Positions 24,117 to 33,543 are shown, counted from the stretch's first letter. The stretch is DNA of 42,690 bases from Candidatus Pacearchaeota archaeon (GCA_017609405.1 JAFCDZ010000006.1:1-42690), one strand, 5' to 3'. The notes: generated from the sequence alone by a model not told the origin. Numbers and translations: made by a program.

Positions 24117-25667
24117 ATGAAAAAAATAAGCATATTAGTGACGTTGTTATTGATAGTAAGTGTTTTAGTTCGAATTAGTGCATTAGATACTGGAGGGGTT
24201 TCATACTGTTGTGAAAGAACAATTATAAAAGATGATGGAAGCGGAGGTGCTTGGTGTGTGAATGCTCCAGAACAAGAGTGCGACCCTCAATATAGAAAAG
24301 CTCCTGCATCATGTGAAGCAACATCTTATTGTAAAAAAGGATGCTGCTATGACAGCCAAGAAGGAATTTGTATGGAAAATACACCTATGAAAGTTTGCGA
24401 AGAGGCGGAGGGTGTGTGGAGTGATAGTCCAGATTGCGATATACCTCAATGTGAATTAGGTTGTTGTAGAATTGGAGACCAAGCTTCTTTTGTAACACTA
24501 ACAAAATGTAAAAGAATGGGTTATTTTTATGGAATTGATATTTTCTTTGATAAGAGTATAAAAAATGAGCTTCAATGCTTAATGAGTATTAATTCTCAGA
24601 AAAAAGGTGCTTGTGTTTATATGAAAAATTTTGAAAAAGATTGTAAAGTAACAACCCAGGAAGAATGTATGAAACTAAAACAAACCCTTGAAAATGTAAC
24701 ATTTCATCAAGAATTTTTATGTACTGCAGAAGACCTTGGAACAAAGTGTGTACCAACAGAGAAAACTACTTGTGTAGAGGGAAAAGACCAAGTTTATTTT
24801 GTAGATTCTTGCGGAAATATCTGTAATGTTTATGATGCAACAAAAATAAGAGATAAAGAATACTGGAGAAAAATAAAAGACCCCAGTGAAAGCTGTAATT
24901 ATGGACAAAGTAATGCAGGCTCTCCTTCTTGCGGAAATTGTGATTATTATCTCGGAAGTGTGTGTAAGAAATATGAGAGAAGTGATGGAAGAAGGCCAAG
25001 TTATGGAGATTATATTTGTAAAGATTTAAGCTGTGAATGGAATGGAAGAAAATACAAACATGGAGAAAGCTGGTGTGCAGTAAATCAAAAAAGAGTTCCA
25101 ATTATAACAACAGAAGATAATAAATTCTTTTCAATAAATGCTGTTGGTTCAAAATTCTTTAGATTAATCTGTTATGAAGGAGAAGTAACTGTTGAGCCAT
25201 GTGCAGAATATAGACAAGAAATCTGTAAAGAATCTTCTGTAAATGGATTCAAAACTGCTGCATGTATTGCTAATAAATGGCAGGATTGCACTGAGCAAGA
25301 CAATAGGAAGGATTGTGAAAATAGAGATGTAAGAGATTGTAAATGGATTGGAGGAAATAATAAGATAAAATGTGTTCCAATTGTTCCACCTGGATTAGAT
25401 TTCTGGAATCCTGATGGAGATGCTGAAAAAATATGCTCAAGTGCTACTGCAACATGTAAAATAACATGTCATGAGAAGTTCGGTGGAGATATGAAATGTG
25501 AGAGCGAGCCTGCTGGGTGTGGAAAAGATGATGATTTAGAATTAAATCCTGAATGGATTGAAAAAGTTGGTGAGATTTGTTTTTCAATGGGTGACTGCAG
25601 TAGTGAAGAGAAAGTAAAGACAAATTATATTGGAGATTTAGGCTTTTATGACGAGGAGGAAAAATGA
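24117..25667 (+). CDS. Cys-rich surface protein, first half of the split giant (cassette copy 2)
   Basis: A 516-residue exported protein with a signal peptide (about 1-22) and a Cys-rich body aligning in order with the first half of the 1216-residue protein. Examples: SYCCE against KCCPE, KKGCCYDS against AIGCCIDP, ELGCCRIG against KKGCCVLG, TCVEGKDQVYFVDSCGN against GCVEGKDEIYWFDSCGN, and NAGSPSCGNCDYYLGSVC against NAGSENCGNCDSLRGSIC. The spacing is well kept. The start is the ATG at 24117 just after the pilin stop. Its own stop overlaps the next start by ATGA, so both halves are made together. Confidence 0.8.
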   Translation: MKKISILVTLLLIVSVLVRISALDTGGVSYCCERTIIKDDGSGGAWCVNAPEQECDPQYRKAPASCEATSYCKKGCCYDSQEGICMENTPMKVCEEAEGVWSDSPDCDIPQCELGCCRIGDQASFVTLTKCKRMGYFYGIDIFFDKSIKNELQCLMSINSQKKGACVYMKNFEKDCKVTTQEECMKLKQTLENVTFHQEFLCTAEDLGTKCVPTEKTTCVEGKDQVYFVDSCGNICNVYDATKIRDKEYWRKIKDPSESCNYGQSNAGSPSCGNCDYYLGSVCKKYERSDGRRPSYGDYICKDLSCEWNGRKYKHGESWCAVNQKRVPIITTEDNKFFSINAVGSKFFRLICYEGEVTVEPCAEYRQEICKESSVNGFKTAACIANKWQDCTEQDNRKDCENRDVRDCKWIGGNNKIKCVPIVPPGLDFWNPDGDAEKICSSATATCKITCHEKFGGDMKCESEPAGCGKDDDLELNPEWIEKVGEICFSMGDCSSEEKVKTNYIGDLGFYDEEEK

Positions 25668-27709
25668 TAAAACTAAATAATCTAAAAACAAGAAGAGCAA
25701 AGATTAGCCTATTTGAAAGCATGCTCCTTATTTTATCAGTTATTGCTTTTGCTTATATGCTTGGAGAGAGTATGAGGGAAGTGAGTGCAGGAGATGAATT
25801 TGTTGGGAGTATTGTAAAATGGTTATTTAAAAGAAGCAATTTTAAGGGGGGTTTCTTGGGGGATCCGGCAAAAGAGAAATTAAAGGAGTATGGTTTGACT
25901 GAGGAAAGCGCAGTTGGTTGGGGAGGATTCATGGGAGGATTAGCCCAATCCCTTGCTTGGGCTGGACTTGCTTATGGCCTTGCTAATATGGTTGGTGGAT
26001 TTTTTGGATTAGATAAAGGAGAAACAAAAGGAGTTTCACTATCTCTTGCAGCAGGGTTCGGTGTTTATAGGGGTGTTTATTTATTAAAAGAAAGGGGGTG
26101 GTGGTTCAAGTCGTGGACTTCTCAAGGATGGGGTGTGACAGCTGGAATAATCACTGCAGCAATTGTATTTTATTTCACTTATGAAAAAACAAAAACAAAA
26201 ACATTTACAATAGAATGTAAACCTTGGAGTCCTCCGACAGGGGGCGAGAATTGTGAGAAATGTAATAATCAAGAGCTTCCTTGCTCAGAATATCAGTGTA
26301 GAAGTCTTGGACAATCATGCCAATTATTAAACAAAGGAACTGGAAATGAAAAATGTGCTTGGGTTAATAGAAATGATGTAAAGCCACCAGTTATTACTCC
26401 TTGGGATGAGGTTCTATCAAGAGACCACGAATATACTCCGGATAATACAATTTCTCCACCAGATAGGGGGGTAAAAATTATTAACAAAAAGAGCAGTGAT
26501 GGTTGCTTAAAAGCATTTACCCCGATAATGTTTGGAATAAGAACAAATGAGCCTGCAATGTGTAGAATTGATTATATAAGAAAAGCCAATTTTAGTGATA
26601 TGGATTTCTATTTCGGAGGAACAAACCAATACTTATACAACCATACACAATTAATAAGCCTTCCAAGCCCTAATTCAAGTGCTGCTGAAGGAATTACATT
26701 AAGAAATAATGGAGACCTAAACCTTTATGTAAGGTGTATGGATGCTAACGGAAACACTAATCCTGCTAATTTTGTATTTAGAATGTGTGTAGAAAAAGGT
26801 CCTGACACAACCCCTCCAATCATAATTGCTACAAATCTAAGAAACAATATGCCTATTGCATTTAACAAAACAGAGCTTCCATTAACCCTTTATATAAATG
26901 AGCCAGCAGAATGTAGATGGAGTAGAACAGACCAAAATTATGAAGATATGGAACATGATATGACTTGTGCAACAAGCGTGACAGAAATAAATGCTCAAAT
27001 GACTTATGAATGTAAAACAATCTTAAGAGGAATAGAAAATGGAAAAGATAATAATTTCTACTTCAGATGTAAAGATAAACCTCACAACCCTGAAAATGAA
27101 AGAAACACAAACACTCAATCTTTTAAATTCACAATTAAGGGAACACAGCCATTAGTAATAAAAGAGGTTGGACCAAATGAAACAATAAAAGGTGCAGCAT
27201 CTCCTGTAAAAGTAATATTAACTGCTGAGACTATTGGAGGATATCAAAATGGAAAAGCAACATGCTACTATAAAAATACAAACAGCACAATGCAATATGT
27301 TGCATTTTTACACACAAATTCAAATACACACTCTCAAGAGTTATACTTCCCAGCAGGAAGACACACATACTCTATTAAGTGTATTGATTTGGGAGGAAAC
27401 AGTGATGTTAAAAACACAACATTTTATGTTGATGTAGATGTAGTTCCCCCAGAGATTGTTAGGGTAACAAAGAGTTCAGACCAATTAATTATCATGACAA
27501 ATGAAGAAGCAAGATGTGTTTATAGCACAAGAGATTGCAATTATGAATTTGAACAAGGAACAGAAATGACAACAACTGATAAGATTACACATACTACAAC
27601 ATGGAACCAAGCAAATACTTATTATATTAAGTGTAAAGACAATTATGGAAATATTCCTTATACTGGCTATTGCACAATGATAGTTAAGCCAACTAACGAG
27701 GATTATTAA
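25664..27709 (+). CDS. Membrane and Ig-like surface protein, second half of the split giant
   Basis: A 681-residue protein corresponding to the C-terminal half of the 1216-residue protein. It begins with a pilin-like segment, RRAKISLFESMLLILSVIAFAYML (about 10-33 including flanks). Hydrophobic Gly/Ala-rich helices follow (about 83-185), then CKPWSPPTGGENCEKC, matching CHPWEAPVGGDNCEKC of copy 1, then Ig-like domains with TNEPAMC, INEPAEC and TNEEARC motifs. It overlaps the upstream half by ATGA. The extra class III-like N-terminus, absent at the equivalent place in copy 1, gives this half its own targeting signal. Confidence 0.8.
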   Translation: MIKLNNLKTRRAKISLFESMLLILSVIAFAYMLGESMREVSAGDEFVGSIVKWLFKRSNFKGGFLGDPAKEKLKEYGLTEESAVGWGGFMGGLAQSLAWAGLAYGLANMVGGFFGLDKGETKGVSLSLAAGFGVYRGVYLLKERGWWFKSWTSQGWGVTAGIITAAIVFYFTYEKTKTKTFTIECKPWSPPTGGENCEKCNNQELPCSEYQCRSLGQSCQLLNKGTGNEKCAWVNRNDVKPPVITPWDEVLSRDHEYTPDNTISPPDRGVKIINKKSSDGCLKAFTPIMFGIRTNEPAMCRIDYIRKANFSDMDFYFGGTNQYLYNHTQLISLPSPNSSAAEGITLRNNGDLNLYVRCMDANGNTNPANFVFRMCVEKGPDTTPPIIIATNLRNNMPIAFNKTELPLTLYINEPAECRWSRTDQNYEDMEHDMTCATSVTEINAQMTYECKTILRGIENGKDNNFYFRCKDKPHNPENERNTNTQSFKFTIKGTQPLVIKEVGPNETIKGAASPVKVILTAETIGGYQNGKATCYYKNTNSTMQYVAFLHTNSNTHSQELYFPAGRHTYSIKCIDLGGNSDVKNTTFYVDVDVVPPEIVRVTKSSDQLIIMTNEEARCVYSTRDCNYEFEQGTEMTTTDKITHTTTWNQANTYYIKCKDNYGNIPYTGYCTMIVKPTNEDY

Positions 27710-27747
27710 ATAAGAAAATTTAAAAGAAAGAAAAACATCTTATTTTT

Positions 27748-28236
27748 ATGAAAAGAGGTCAGATGAAGTTATCTTTTGGGATGATTTTTTCAATTATGCT
27801 AATTATTGTATTTATTGGATTTGCGATTTATATTATTGCTAACTTAATCAGCTTCCAAAAAAATCTTACAACAAACAGCTTTTTTAAAAATTTTCAAGAA
27901 GATGTGGACTCTATGTGGAGAGGTGCAGAAGGAAGCACAATAATTAAATATTCACTGCCATCAAAAGCTGAAAAAGTCTGTTTTGTTGACTTTTCTTCCC
28001 CCCCAAAAAATAATAGAGATTTATATTATGAGTTACAGCTTTTCTCAAGTGGAGAAAAGAATCTTTTTGTATACCCAATTTCAGAAACAGAAGGCAGTCC
28101 TGGAAGAAAAATAAACCATCTTAATATAGCAGAAATAACAAAGATAAAAAACCCTTATTGTATTGAAGTAGAAAACGGAAAGGTTGAAATAGAGATTATA
28201 AAAGAGTTTGGTGAAGAACTAGTAAAGATAAAATGA
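27748..28236 (+). CDS. Small pilin-like protein 1 of 4
   Basis: A 162-residue protein with MKRGQMKLSF followed by a hydrophobic helix (about 11-33), the layout of class III (type IV pilin-like) signal peptides. The remaining ~125 residues are extracytoplasmic with two cysteines (near 75 and 145). It opens a tight four-gene run; the next ATG overlaps this stop. Probably a minor pilin or pseudopilin. No assembly ATPase or membrane platform protein is in the window. Confidence 0.75.
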   Translation: MKRGQMKLSFGMIFSIMLIIVFIGFAIYIIANLISFQKNLTTNSFFKNFQEDVDSMWRGAEGSTIIKYSLPSKAEKVCFVDFSSPPKNNRDLYYELQLFSSGEKNLFVYPISETEGSPGRKINHLNIAEITKIKNPYCIEVENGKVEIEIIKEFGEELVKIK

Positions 28237-29153
28237 AAAGAGGTTTTTTAGACATATCTTTTGGAGTATTATTTGCAATAATTGTAGGAGTCATTATTTT
28301 GTTTTTTGCAATTTATACCTCTTCAAAAATAATTCGGAGTGGTGAGCACACAATAAACACTGAAACAGCAAAAAGGCTCGGGGTTTTAACAAACCCTCTT
28401 GAAACAGGTTTTGAAAGTGCTGAAAAAAATAAGATTGTTTTGGATGCTGAAACAAGAATTTACAATATATGTGATGAATCAGGAAACTTTGGAGAGCAAA
28501 AAATAGCAATATCACAAAAGAGTTTTGGAAAATGGGGGGATACAGGAGCAAATATTATTTTTAAAAATAAGTATTTCTTTTCTGAAGGAATAATTGAAGG
28601 AAAAGAATTTTATTTATTTTCAAAGCCATTTAAAATGCCATTTAAAGTTGCTGATTTGATTATAATAATACCCAAAAACAAAGAATATTGTTTTATTGAT
28701 GCACCAAGAGAAATTGCAGAAGAATTAAATGCTCTTGAAATTGAGAACATCCATACAGAAAACTGTTCAGGTGATGAAATAAAGGTTTGTTTTTCTATTT
28801 CTTCTGGTTGTGATATAATTGTAAATCTAAATGCTAATTATGTTCAAAAAAGAGGTTCTGTAGTTAATTTTATTGGTGATGCTCTTATGTATGGAGCTAT
28901 TTTTTCAGATAAGGATGTTTATGAATGCCAAATAAAAAGACTTATGAAAAGAATCTCAGAATTAGCAAAAGTTTATATTACAAAAGAGGGAATTATATCA
29001 AAAAGAGATTGTAACAGCAATTTAAATAAAGAATTAACAGAATTATCAACAAAAGCAAGAGAATTAGAGAATTCAGGAGAATTATTCTTTATTGATGACC
29101 TTGCAAAGAAAATTGATAGTATTGAAAGGAGCGCAAGTTGTAGATTATGGTAA
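28233..29153 (+). CDS. Small pilin-like protein 2 of 4
   Basis: A 306-residue protein with MKRGFLDISF then a helix (GVLFAIIVGVIILFFAIY). Cysteines are clustered around residues 79-204 and near the C-terminus (RSASCRLW). A coiled-coil-like helical segment occupies about 225-300. It overlaps both neighbours (ATGA with the upstream gene, about 7 nt with the downstream one). Longer than its siblings, it may be a tip or adaptor subunit; this is inferred from size only. Confidence 0.72.
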   Translation: MKRGFLDISFGVLFAIIVGVIILFFAIYTSSKIIRSGEHTINTETAKRLGVLTNPLETGFESAEKNKIVLDAETRIYNICDESGNFGEQKIAISQKSFGKWGDTGANIIFKNKYFFSEGIIEGKEFYLFSKPFKMPFKVADLIIIIPKNKEYCFIDAPREIAEELNALEIENIHTENCSGDEIKVCFSISSGCDIIVNLNANYVQKRGSVVNFIGDALMYGAIFSDKDVYECQIKRLMKRISELAKVYITKEGIISKRDCNSNLNKELTELSTKARELENSGELFFIDDLAKKIDSIERSASCRLW

Positions 29154-29662
29154 AAGGACAAATAAAAATACAACAAATGGCAATTGTTCTTGTGGCTATT
29201 GTTTTGTTGTTTGTTATAGTTGGTTTATTTTTTACAGGTTTTGGTATAAATTACCTAAGGAAGTCTGCAACAAATATTGAAGAAAAAAATGCCAAGCTTC
29301 TGGTTGCTAAATTATCAGATACCCCTGAATTCTCATGCGGAGAGAGTTTTGGAACTGGAAAAGTATATTGCGTTGATTTTGATAAAGCAATGGCTCTTTC
29401 TCTGATTGAGGATTATTCTGATTTCTGGGGTGTTGCAGAGATAAAAATAAGAAAAATATACCCAAAAGAAAAGGAGAAGATTTGTAATATTGAAAATTAT
29501 CCTGATTGCAACACATTAATTGTATTTTCTGATAAGAATGTTAAAAAAGGTCCAATGCAATTTAATTATATTATTTTATGCAGAAAAGAATCTTATGGAG
29601 GAAAAAGTTATGATAAATGCGAAATTGGAGAGTTGCTTGTTGCAGGAGTGGTAAAAAAATGA
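29147..29662 (+). CDS. Small pilin-like protein 3 of 4
   Basis: A 171-residue protein starting MVKGQIKIQQM with a hydrophobic helix (about 12-32), again class III-like. It contains several cysteines (EFSCGES, YCVDFD, KICNIENYPDCN, ILCRK, KCEIGE), probably disulfide-linked outside the cell. Part of the coupled operon: the start overlaps the previous gene, and the next ATG overlaps its TGA. Confidence 0.75.
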   Translation: MVKGQIKIQQMAIVLVAIVLLFVIVGLFFTGFGINYLRKSATNIEEKNAKLLVAKLSDTPEFSCGESFGTGKVYCVDFDKAMALSLIEDYSDFWGVAEIKIRKIYPKEKEKICNIENYPDCNTLIVFSDKNVKKGPMQFNYIILCRKESYGGKSYDKCEIGELLVAGVVKK

Positions 29663-30138
29663 AGAGGGCTCAAGAAGAGATGGTCGGATTTGTATTAATA
29701 TTTATTATAATTTCAATAGTTGCTCTCTTTGCAATTGGTTTCCTAATAAACAAAGGAAGTGGAGAAAAAGAAGACAAAGATTATTCTACAATGTCTTTAT
29801 TGAACGCAATATTACAATATAGTACAGATTGTGCGAATCTTTATGAGCCAAATTATTATTCGGTGAGGGGATTAATTAGTGCTTGCGAAGAGGAAAAAAA
29901 GTGTTTAGATGGGAGAAAAAGCTGTGAAGTATTGAAAAATGTGATAAGTGACATATTAAATAAAACAATTATAATTGGAAATGAAAGTAGATACAAAGGA
30001 TATGAATTTAAGATGTTTTCAGAAAATTCTAAGAAAATAGAGATTATTTCAGGTAAAAAAACAAAAAATTATGCTGGAGCACTTGAGATATTAAGTGGAA
30101 ATGAAAAAATTACAATAATTCTTAGAATCTATTACTAA
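29659..30138 (+). CDS. Small pilin-like protein 4 of 4
   Basis: A 159-residue protein. I chose the ATG at 29659, overlapping the previous stop by ATGA, over an upstream start inside the previous gene. N-terminus MKRAQEEMVGF then a helix (VLIFIIISIVALFAIGFLI). KRAQEEM with Glu soon after the basic residues resembles pilin/archaellin processing sites. Cysteines near 54, 73, 79 and 85. It ends convergently 4 nt into the regulator gene at 30135-30494. Confidence 0.75.
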   Translation: MKRAQEEMVGFVLIFIIISIVALFAIGFLINKGSGEKEDKDYSTMSLLNAILQYSTDCANLYEPNYYSVRGLISACEEEKKCLDGRKSCEVLKNVISDILNKTIIIGNESRYKGYEFKMFSENSKKIEIISGKKTKNYAGALEILSGNEKITIILRIYY

Positions 30139-30494
30139 ATATTTATGTGAATTGTAACTGATGTTGTTGAAATAACAGGTTTGTGTCTTATCCTATTATT
30201 ATGTTTTTCTTCAATTAGATCAATAAACCCAAATCTTTCAAGTAATTTAACATCATCAAGAACTGCTTTAAAGTTTCTTCCAAGAATCTTTGCAAGTTCA
30301 TAAAGGGATTCTGGTTTATTGTTTTTAATTACACAAAGCATTCTTGCTTTTTCATTGGTTAAAAGATTTCTTAATGCTGCCAAACCTGAAAAATCATAAT
30401 CTTCTTTTGAATCTTTTTTTGATTTCACAAATGAAAAAGTTCCTTTTGACTCTTTTATAGTTATTTCACGAACCTTTGTCTTTGCCATTTTCAT
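30135..30494 (-). CDS. Winged-helix transcriptional regulator
   Basis: A 119-residue protein with a clear HTH at about residues 60-91: KPESLYELAKILGRNFKAVLDDVKLLERFGFIDL, matching the HVO_A0114/MarR-like archaeal regulators in which the recognition helix (GRNFKAVLDDVKLLE) is followed by a beta wing. The N-terminus is charged. It lies head to head with the S-layer gene and tail to tail with the pilin operon, so either could be its target. No ligand-binding domain is visible. Confidence 0.8.
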   Translation of the reverse strand: MKMAKTKVREITIKESKGTFSFVKSKKDSKEDYDFSGLAALRNLLTNEKARMLCVIKNNKPESLYELAKILGRNFKAVLDDVKLLERFGFIDLIEEKHNNRIRHKPVISTTSVTIHINI

Positions 30495-30709
30495 ATAGGT
30501 TATATTTCTAAATATATATATGAAACATAGTTTTTAAATTTATCTATTTGGAAATTATATATATTAAAAAAATTATAGATATTGAGAAAACAGCGAGGGA
30601 AATTAATAAAACAGAGGGCTTCTTAATTTATTAGTAACACCGAAAGATTTATAAATAAACCTTAAAAAAAGCTTGTTTTTTATAGTACATGTTATTATAT
30701 AATAGTAAG

Positions 30710-30824
30710 CTTTTTAAATAAAGATGGATTGGTAATATTGCGCGTAAGCGCAGGAGAAACCTAAATGGTTGTCATTGACAACATGGTCAATAGAGGTGAA
30801 AGGAGGTATAAGGAAAAAAGAAAA
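30710..30824 (+). promoter_or_regulatory. S-layer gene promoter and structured leader
   Basis: CTTTTTAAATA at 30710-30720 is a good TATA box. About 26 nt downstream, at the predicted transcript start, lies a perfect 5-bp hairpin with a GNRA-type GTAA tetraloop (TGCGC-GTAA-GCGCA, 30739-30752). GGAG (30753-30756) then fits a ribosome site for an ATG at 30765, and a second set (AGGAGGT at 30801-30807, AAGGA at 30810-30814) precedes the ATG at 30825. Confidence 0.6.
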
Positions 30825-33242
30825 ATGAAATTTAGAAAGATACTAGCTGTTTTAGGTAGTGCTGTACTTGTTGGTTCATCTATGGGTTTTGCTGCTGCTG
30901 CAAACTATCCTGCTCCTTTCAATGAAGGAAAGGTTGCAGTTGTTTATGGTAGCAATGCAGCAGGCTCAGATATTGCTCAAGCTGCAAACATATTTGCAGG
31001 ATTGAATAAATTATCAACAAGTACAAGTGCGACAACTAGTGCTAGTGTCAGTGGTGAAGCATATGTCTTACAAAAGACATCTACAAAGTTCCACTTAGGA
31101 GACTATGTTGGTGATGTTGTTTCAACAAAAATAACTGATGATGATTTACCAACACTTCTTGCTGACGGAACTTATGTAGATGATGACAATGATGAATTTG
31201 ACTACAGTCAAGAGATAAACTTGTACAACTCATCATTAAGGCTTGAGATGTTTGAAGATAATGACTACAAGCCTGATGAGCCAACAGTTGGTATAAAAAT
31301 AGACAATGGAGACGGTATCCTTAACTATACATTAGACTTCAGTGATGAACCATACTGGTCTGATTTAGCTACAACAGACTTCCCATTATTAGGAAAAGAA
31401 TACTATGTATTAAGTACTTCAAACAACAATTCAATGACTCTCCTTGACTCTGCTGCTGATGCAATAGTTGTTCAAGATGAATCTCAAACAATAACTGTTA
31501 ATGGAAACAGTTATGAGGTTAGCATTGAGTTTATTGGAAGCAGTGATGTGAAATTAAATGTAAATGGAGAGGTTACAAACAGTTTATCTGAAGGAGAAAC
31601 TTACAAGTTAAGTGATGGCTCTTATGTAGGTGTTAAGGATATAATGTACACCTCAAAAGATGGAGAATCAAGTAAAGTAGAAATAAGTATTGGTTCAGGT
31701 AAGCTTGTCTTGACTAATGGTCAAGATGTTGAGCTTAATGAAGACACCATCTCTGGATTAGTAGCTTACCTTGGAAATAACGGAGGTAAATTGTCTAATG
31801 TTACATTATCATGGGAAGCTGATGATGATTTATTCATCACAGAAGATAGCTCAATAACTCTTCCAGGATTTGGAAGTATTAAAATGAGCTTTGGTGGTAT
31901 GGTCTATCCAGCTCAAGAATCAATCAAGATTGAAGCTGGAGGAGATGACTATGCACAATTAAAAGACTTCCCATTAAAAGATACAACATCAAGTATTAAC
32001 TTCCTATACTTTAATGGAAGTGCTTATACTGCTGTTGGAAAAGATGCTAGTGAAAACTTATTAAGAACAAGTGGAACAAATAGCATCACATTTTATGGAG
32101 ACACAGACAGTTACTTCATTGCTTCATGGACTGATGGAAATGATGCAGAGTCTTACTTGATGAGAGCTACTGACTTCAAGAATGATAGTGGTACAATAAG
32201 GTGTGATATCCAGTACATGAAAGATGGTAGCTGGGTAACAAAGAAAGATGGTGCTGAGAATGGTGACACAGTAAGTCTTGGAAATGTTGACCTTAACATA
32301 GGTGCAATAAATAAGGCTGATAAAACTGTAGTCATAGCTGCTGGAAACAATAATGTTGATTTCCACACACTTTACTCTGCTGAAGGTATGAAAGTATACC
32401 TTCCATGGGTGAATACAACAGATGTTACTGTAGCAGACAACAGTTCAACATGTAATAGTGTTTATGGTACATTAGGTGTTGGACAATTAGGTTATGATGC
32501 CACATTAACACTGCAAAATGGAACACAATTTAATTGTACTTACTATCCATCTACTTATAGCCTTATCTTCTCAGAAGAAGATAAGGATGGAAACATAGGG
32601 GATGGTGCAAACATTACTGTTACTCTTGGAGATGACAGTAATGATGAAGTTAGTGTTACAGGTGTTTCTCCATCAGTAGGTGGAAGTTCAACAGAGATAG
32701 ACGACTCTGATGTATACAGAAACTTTGCTTACTCTGACCTAGCTACTGAAATTAAGTGGGACAAAGGTCCAGACCAACAAAAAGCAGAGCTTATCTACCA
32801 CGGTGACGAGTCTTATGGACTTGTCTACATTGGTGCAGAAGATGCATCTGTTGCAGGTGGTAGTAGCTCTTCAAGCACAGCAACATCAACTGTTGATGTA
32901 GAATTAATCAAAGACAGTGAGGTTAGCTCTTACTCTGACAGAAACCTCATTGTTGTTGGTGGTAGCTGTGTTAACAGTGTAGCTGCTAATTTGCTTGGTG
33001 GAAGCTTCTGTGGTGAAGAATTCACAAGCAAGACAGGTGTTGGTGTTGGACAGTACTTAATCCAGAGCTTTGGAGACGCTTACACAGAAGGCAAAATTGC
33101 ATTACTTGTTGCTGGTTATGAAGCTGGCGACACTGTAAATGCAGTTAAATACCTTCTTAACAACAACGTTGACACAAGCGCTGGAAAGAAGTACATTGGT
33201 TCCACTGCAACAAGTGCTCAAGCAGTAGTTACTAGTGCATAA
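30825..33242 (+). CDS. S-layer protein
   Basis: The major surface-lattice protein, 805 residues from the ATG at 30825, where an ordinary signal peptide starts (MKFRKILAVLGSAVLVGSSMGFAAAA). An in-frame ATG at 30765, with its own GGAG site, would add 20 charged residues. The mature protein opens with NYPAPFNEGKVAVVYGSNAAGSD and ends with a NLIVVGGSC...VNS and KIALLVAGYEAGDTVNAVKYL block, both typical of methanococcal-type S-layer proteins found across DPANN. The acidic Asp/Ser/Thr-rich middle has many N-x-S/T sites. Codons use C-ending choices (TAC, AAC, TTC) more than neighbours, fitting high expression. No membrane helix follows the signal. Confidence 0.93.
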   Translation: MKFRKILAVLGSAVLVGSSMGFAAAANYPAPFNEGKVAVVYGSNAAGSDIAQAANIFAGLNKLSTSTSATTSASVSGEAYVLQKTSTKFHLGDYVGDVVSTKITDDDLPTLLADGTYVDDDNDEFDYSQEINLYNSSLRLEMFEDNDYKPDEPTVGIKIDNGDGILNYTLDFSDEPYWSDLATTDFPLLGKEYYVLSTSNNNSMTLLDSAADAIVVQDESQTITVNGNSYEVSIEFIGSSDVKLNVNGEVTNSLSEGETYKLSDGSYVGVKDIMYTSKDGESSKVEISIGSGKLVLTNGQDVELNEDTISGLVAYLGNNGGKLSNVTLSWEADDDLFITEDSSITLPGFGSIKMSFGGMVYPAQESIKIEAGGDDYAQLKDFPLKDTTSSINFLYFNGSAYTAVGKDASENLLRTSGTNSITFYGDTDSYFIASWTDGNDAESYLMRATDFKNDSGTIRCDIQYMKDGSWVTKKDGAENGDTVSLGNVDLNIGAINKADKTVVIAAGNNNVDFHTLYSAEGMKVYLPWVNTTDVTVADNSSTCNSVYGTLGVGQLGYDATLTLQNGTQFNCTYYPSTYSLIFSEEDKDGNIGDGANITVTLGDDSNDEVSVTGVSPSVGGSSTEIDDSDVYRNFAYSDLATEIKWDKGPDQQKAELIYHGDESYGLVYIGAEDASVAGGSSSSSTATSTVDVELIKDSEVSSYSDRNLIVVGGSCVNSVAANLLGGSFCGEEFTSKTGVGVGQYLIQSFGDAYTEGKIALLVAGYEAGDTVNAVKYLLNNNVDTSAGKKYIGSTATSAQAVVTSA

Positions 33243-33280
33243 ATAAGAGGGGTTTCAACCCCCTTATTTTTTCTTTTTTT
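33243..33280 (+). terminator. S-layer gene terminator
   Basis: Directly after the stop, a hairpin pairs ATAAG(A)GGGG (33243-33252) with CCCCCTTAT (33259-33267), one A bulged. It is followed by a long T-rich run, the form expected for strong intrinsic termination after a highly expressed gene. Confidence 0.75.
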
Positions 33281-33543
33281 ATTTTTTAATTCAATGCTTG
33301 ATATACTTATATTAAGATTATTTCTTGTTAATATTTGATTTAGGGATTATAAAAGAGTTAATTGGAAATATTTATAGCAAGGTTCGGCATTCTCAGAAAA
33401 GATGAGGAATTATCCAAAATCTCGTTTTAACTATTTGCCAAAATTCTATTTATTAACTCTTGAGATTTCAATAAACCCTTTTTATTTTTCAATATGGCTT
33501 CTAAGAGAGTAATCTTTTTATAATCTTGTTTTGTTTTTTAGTT
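33281..33543. other. Intergenic region after the S-layer gene
   Basis: About 260 nt without a gene I can support. It is AT-rich. A box ATCTTTTTATAATC near 33510-33522 serves the next gene. A TATA-like stretch (AAATATTTATAG near 33367-33377) is followed by more mixed-composition sequence (GGTTCGGCATTCTC), which could mark a small RNA, but no structure is convincing. Confidence 0.3.

Noticed and set aside
30301-30525. Possible alternative minus-strand upstream gene near the regulator
   Set aside because: The 30495-30764 interval only contains promoter elements; no open frame with a start and a recognisable protein was found.
33360-33430. Small RNA after the S-layer terminator
   Set aside because: A TATA-like box and a more mixed sequence are present, but no C/D or H/ACA box pattern or stable stem could be supported.
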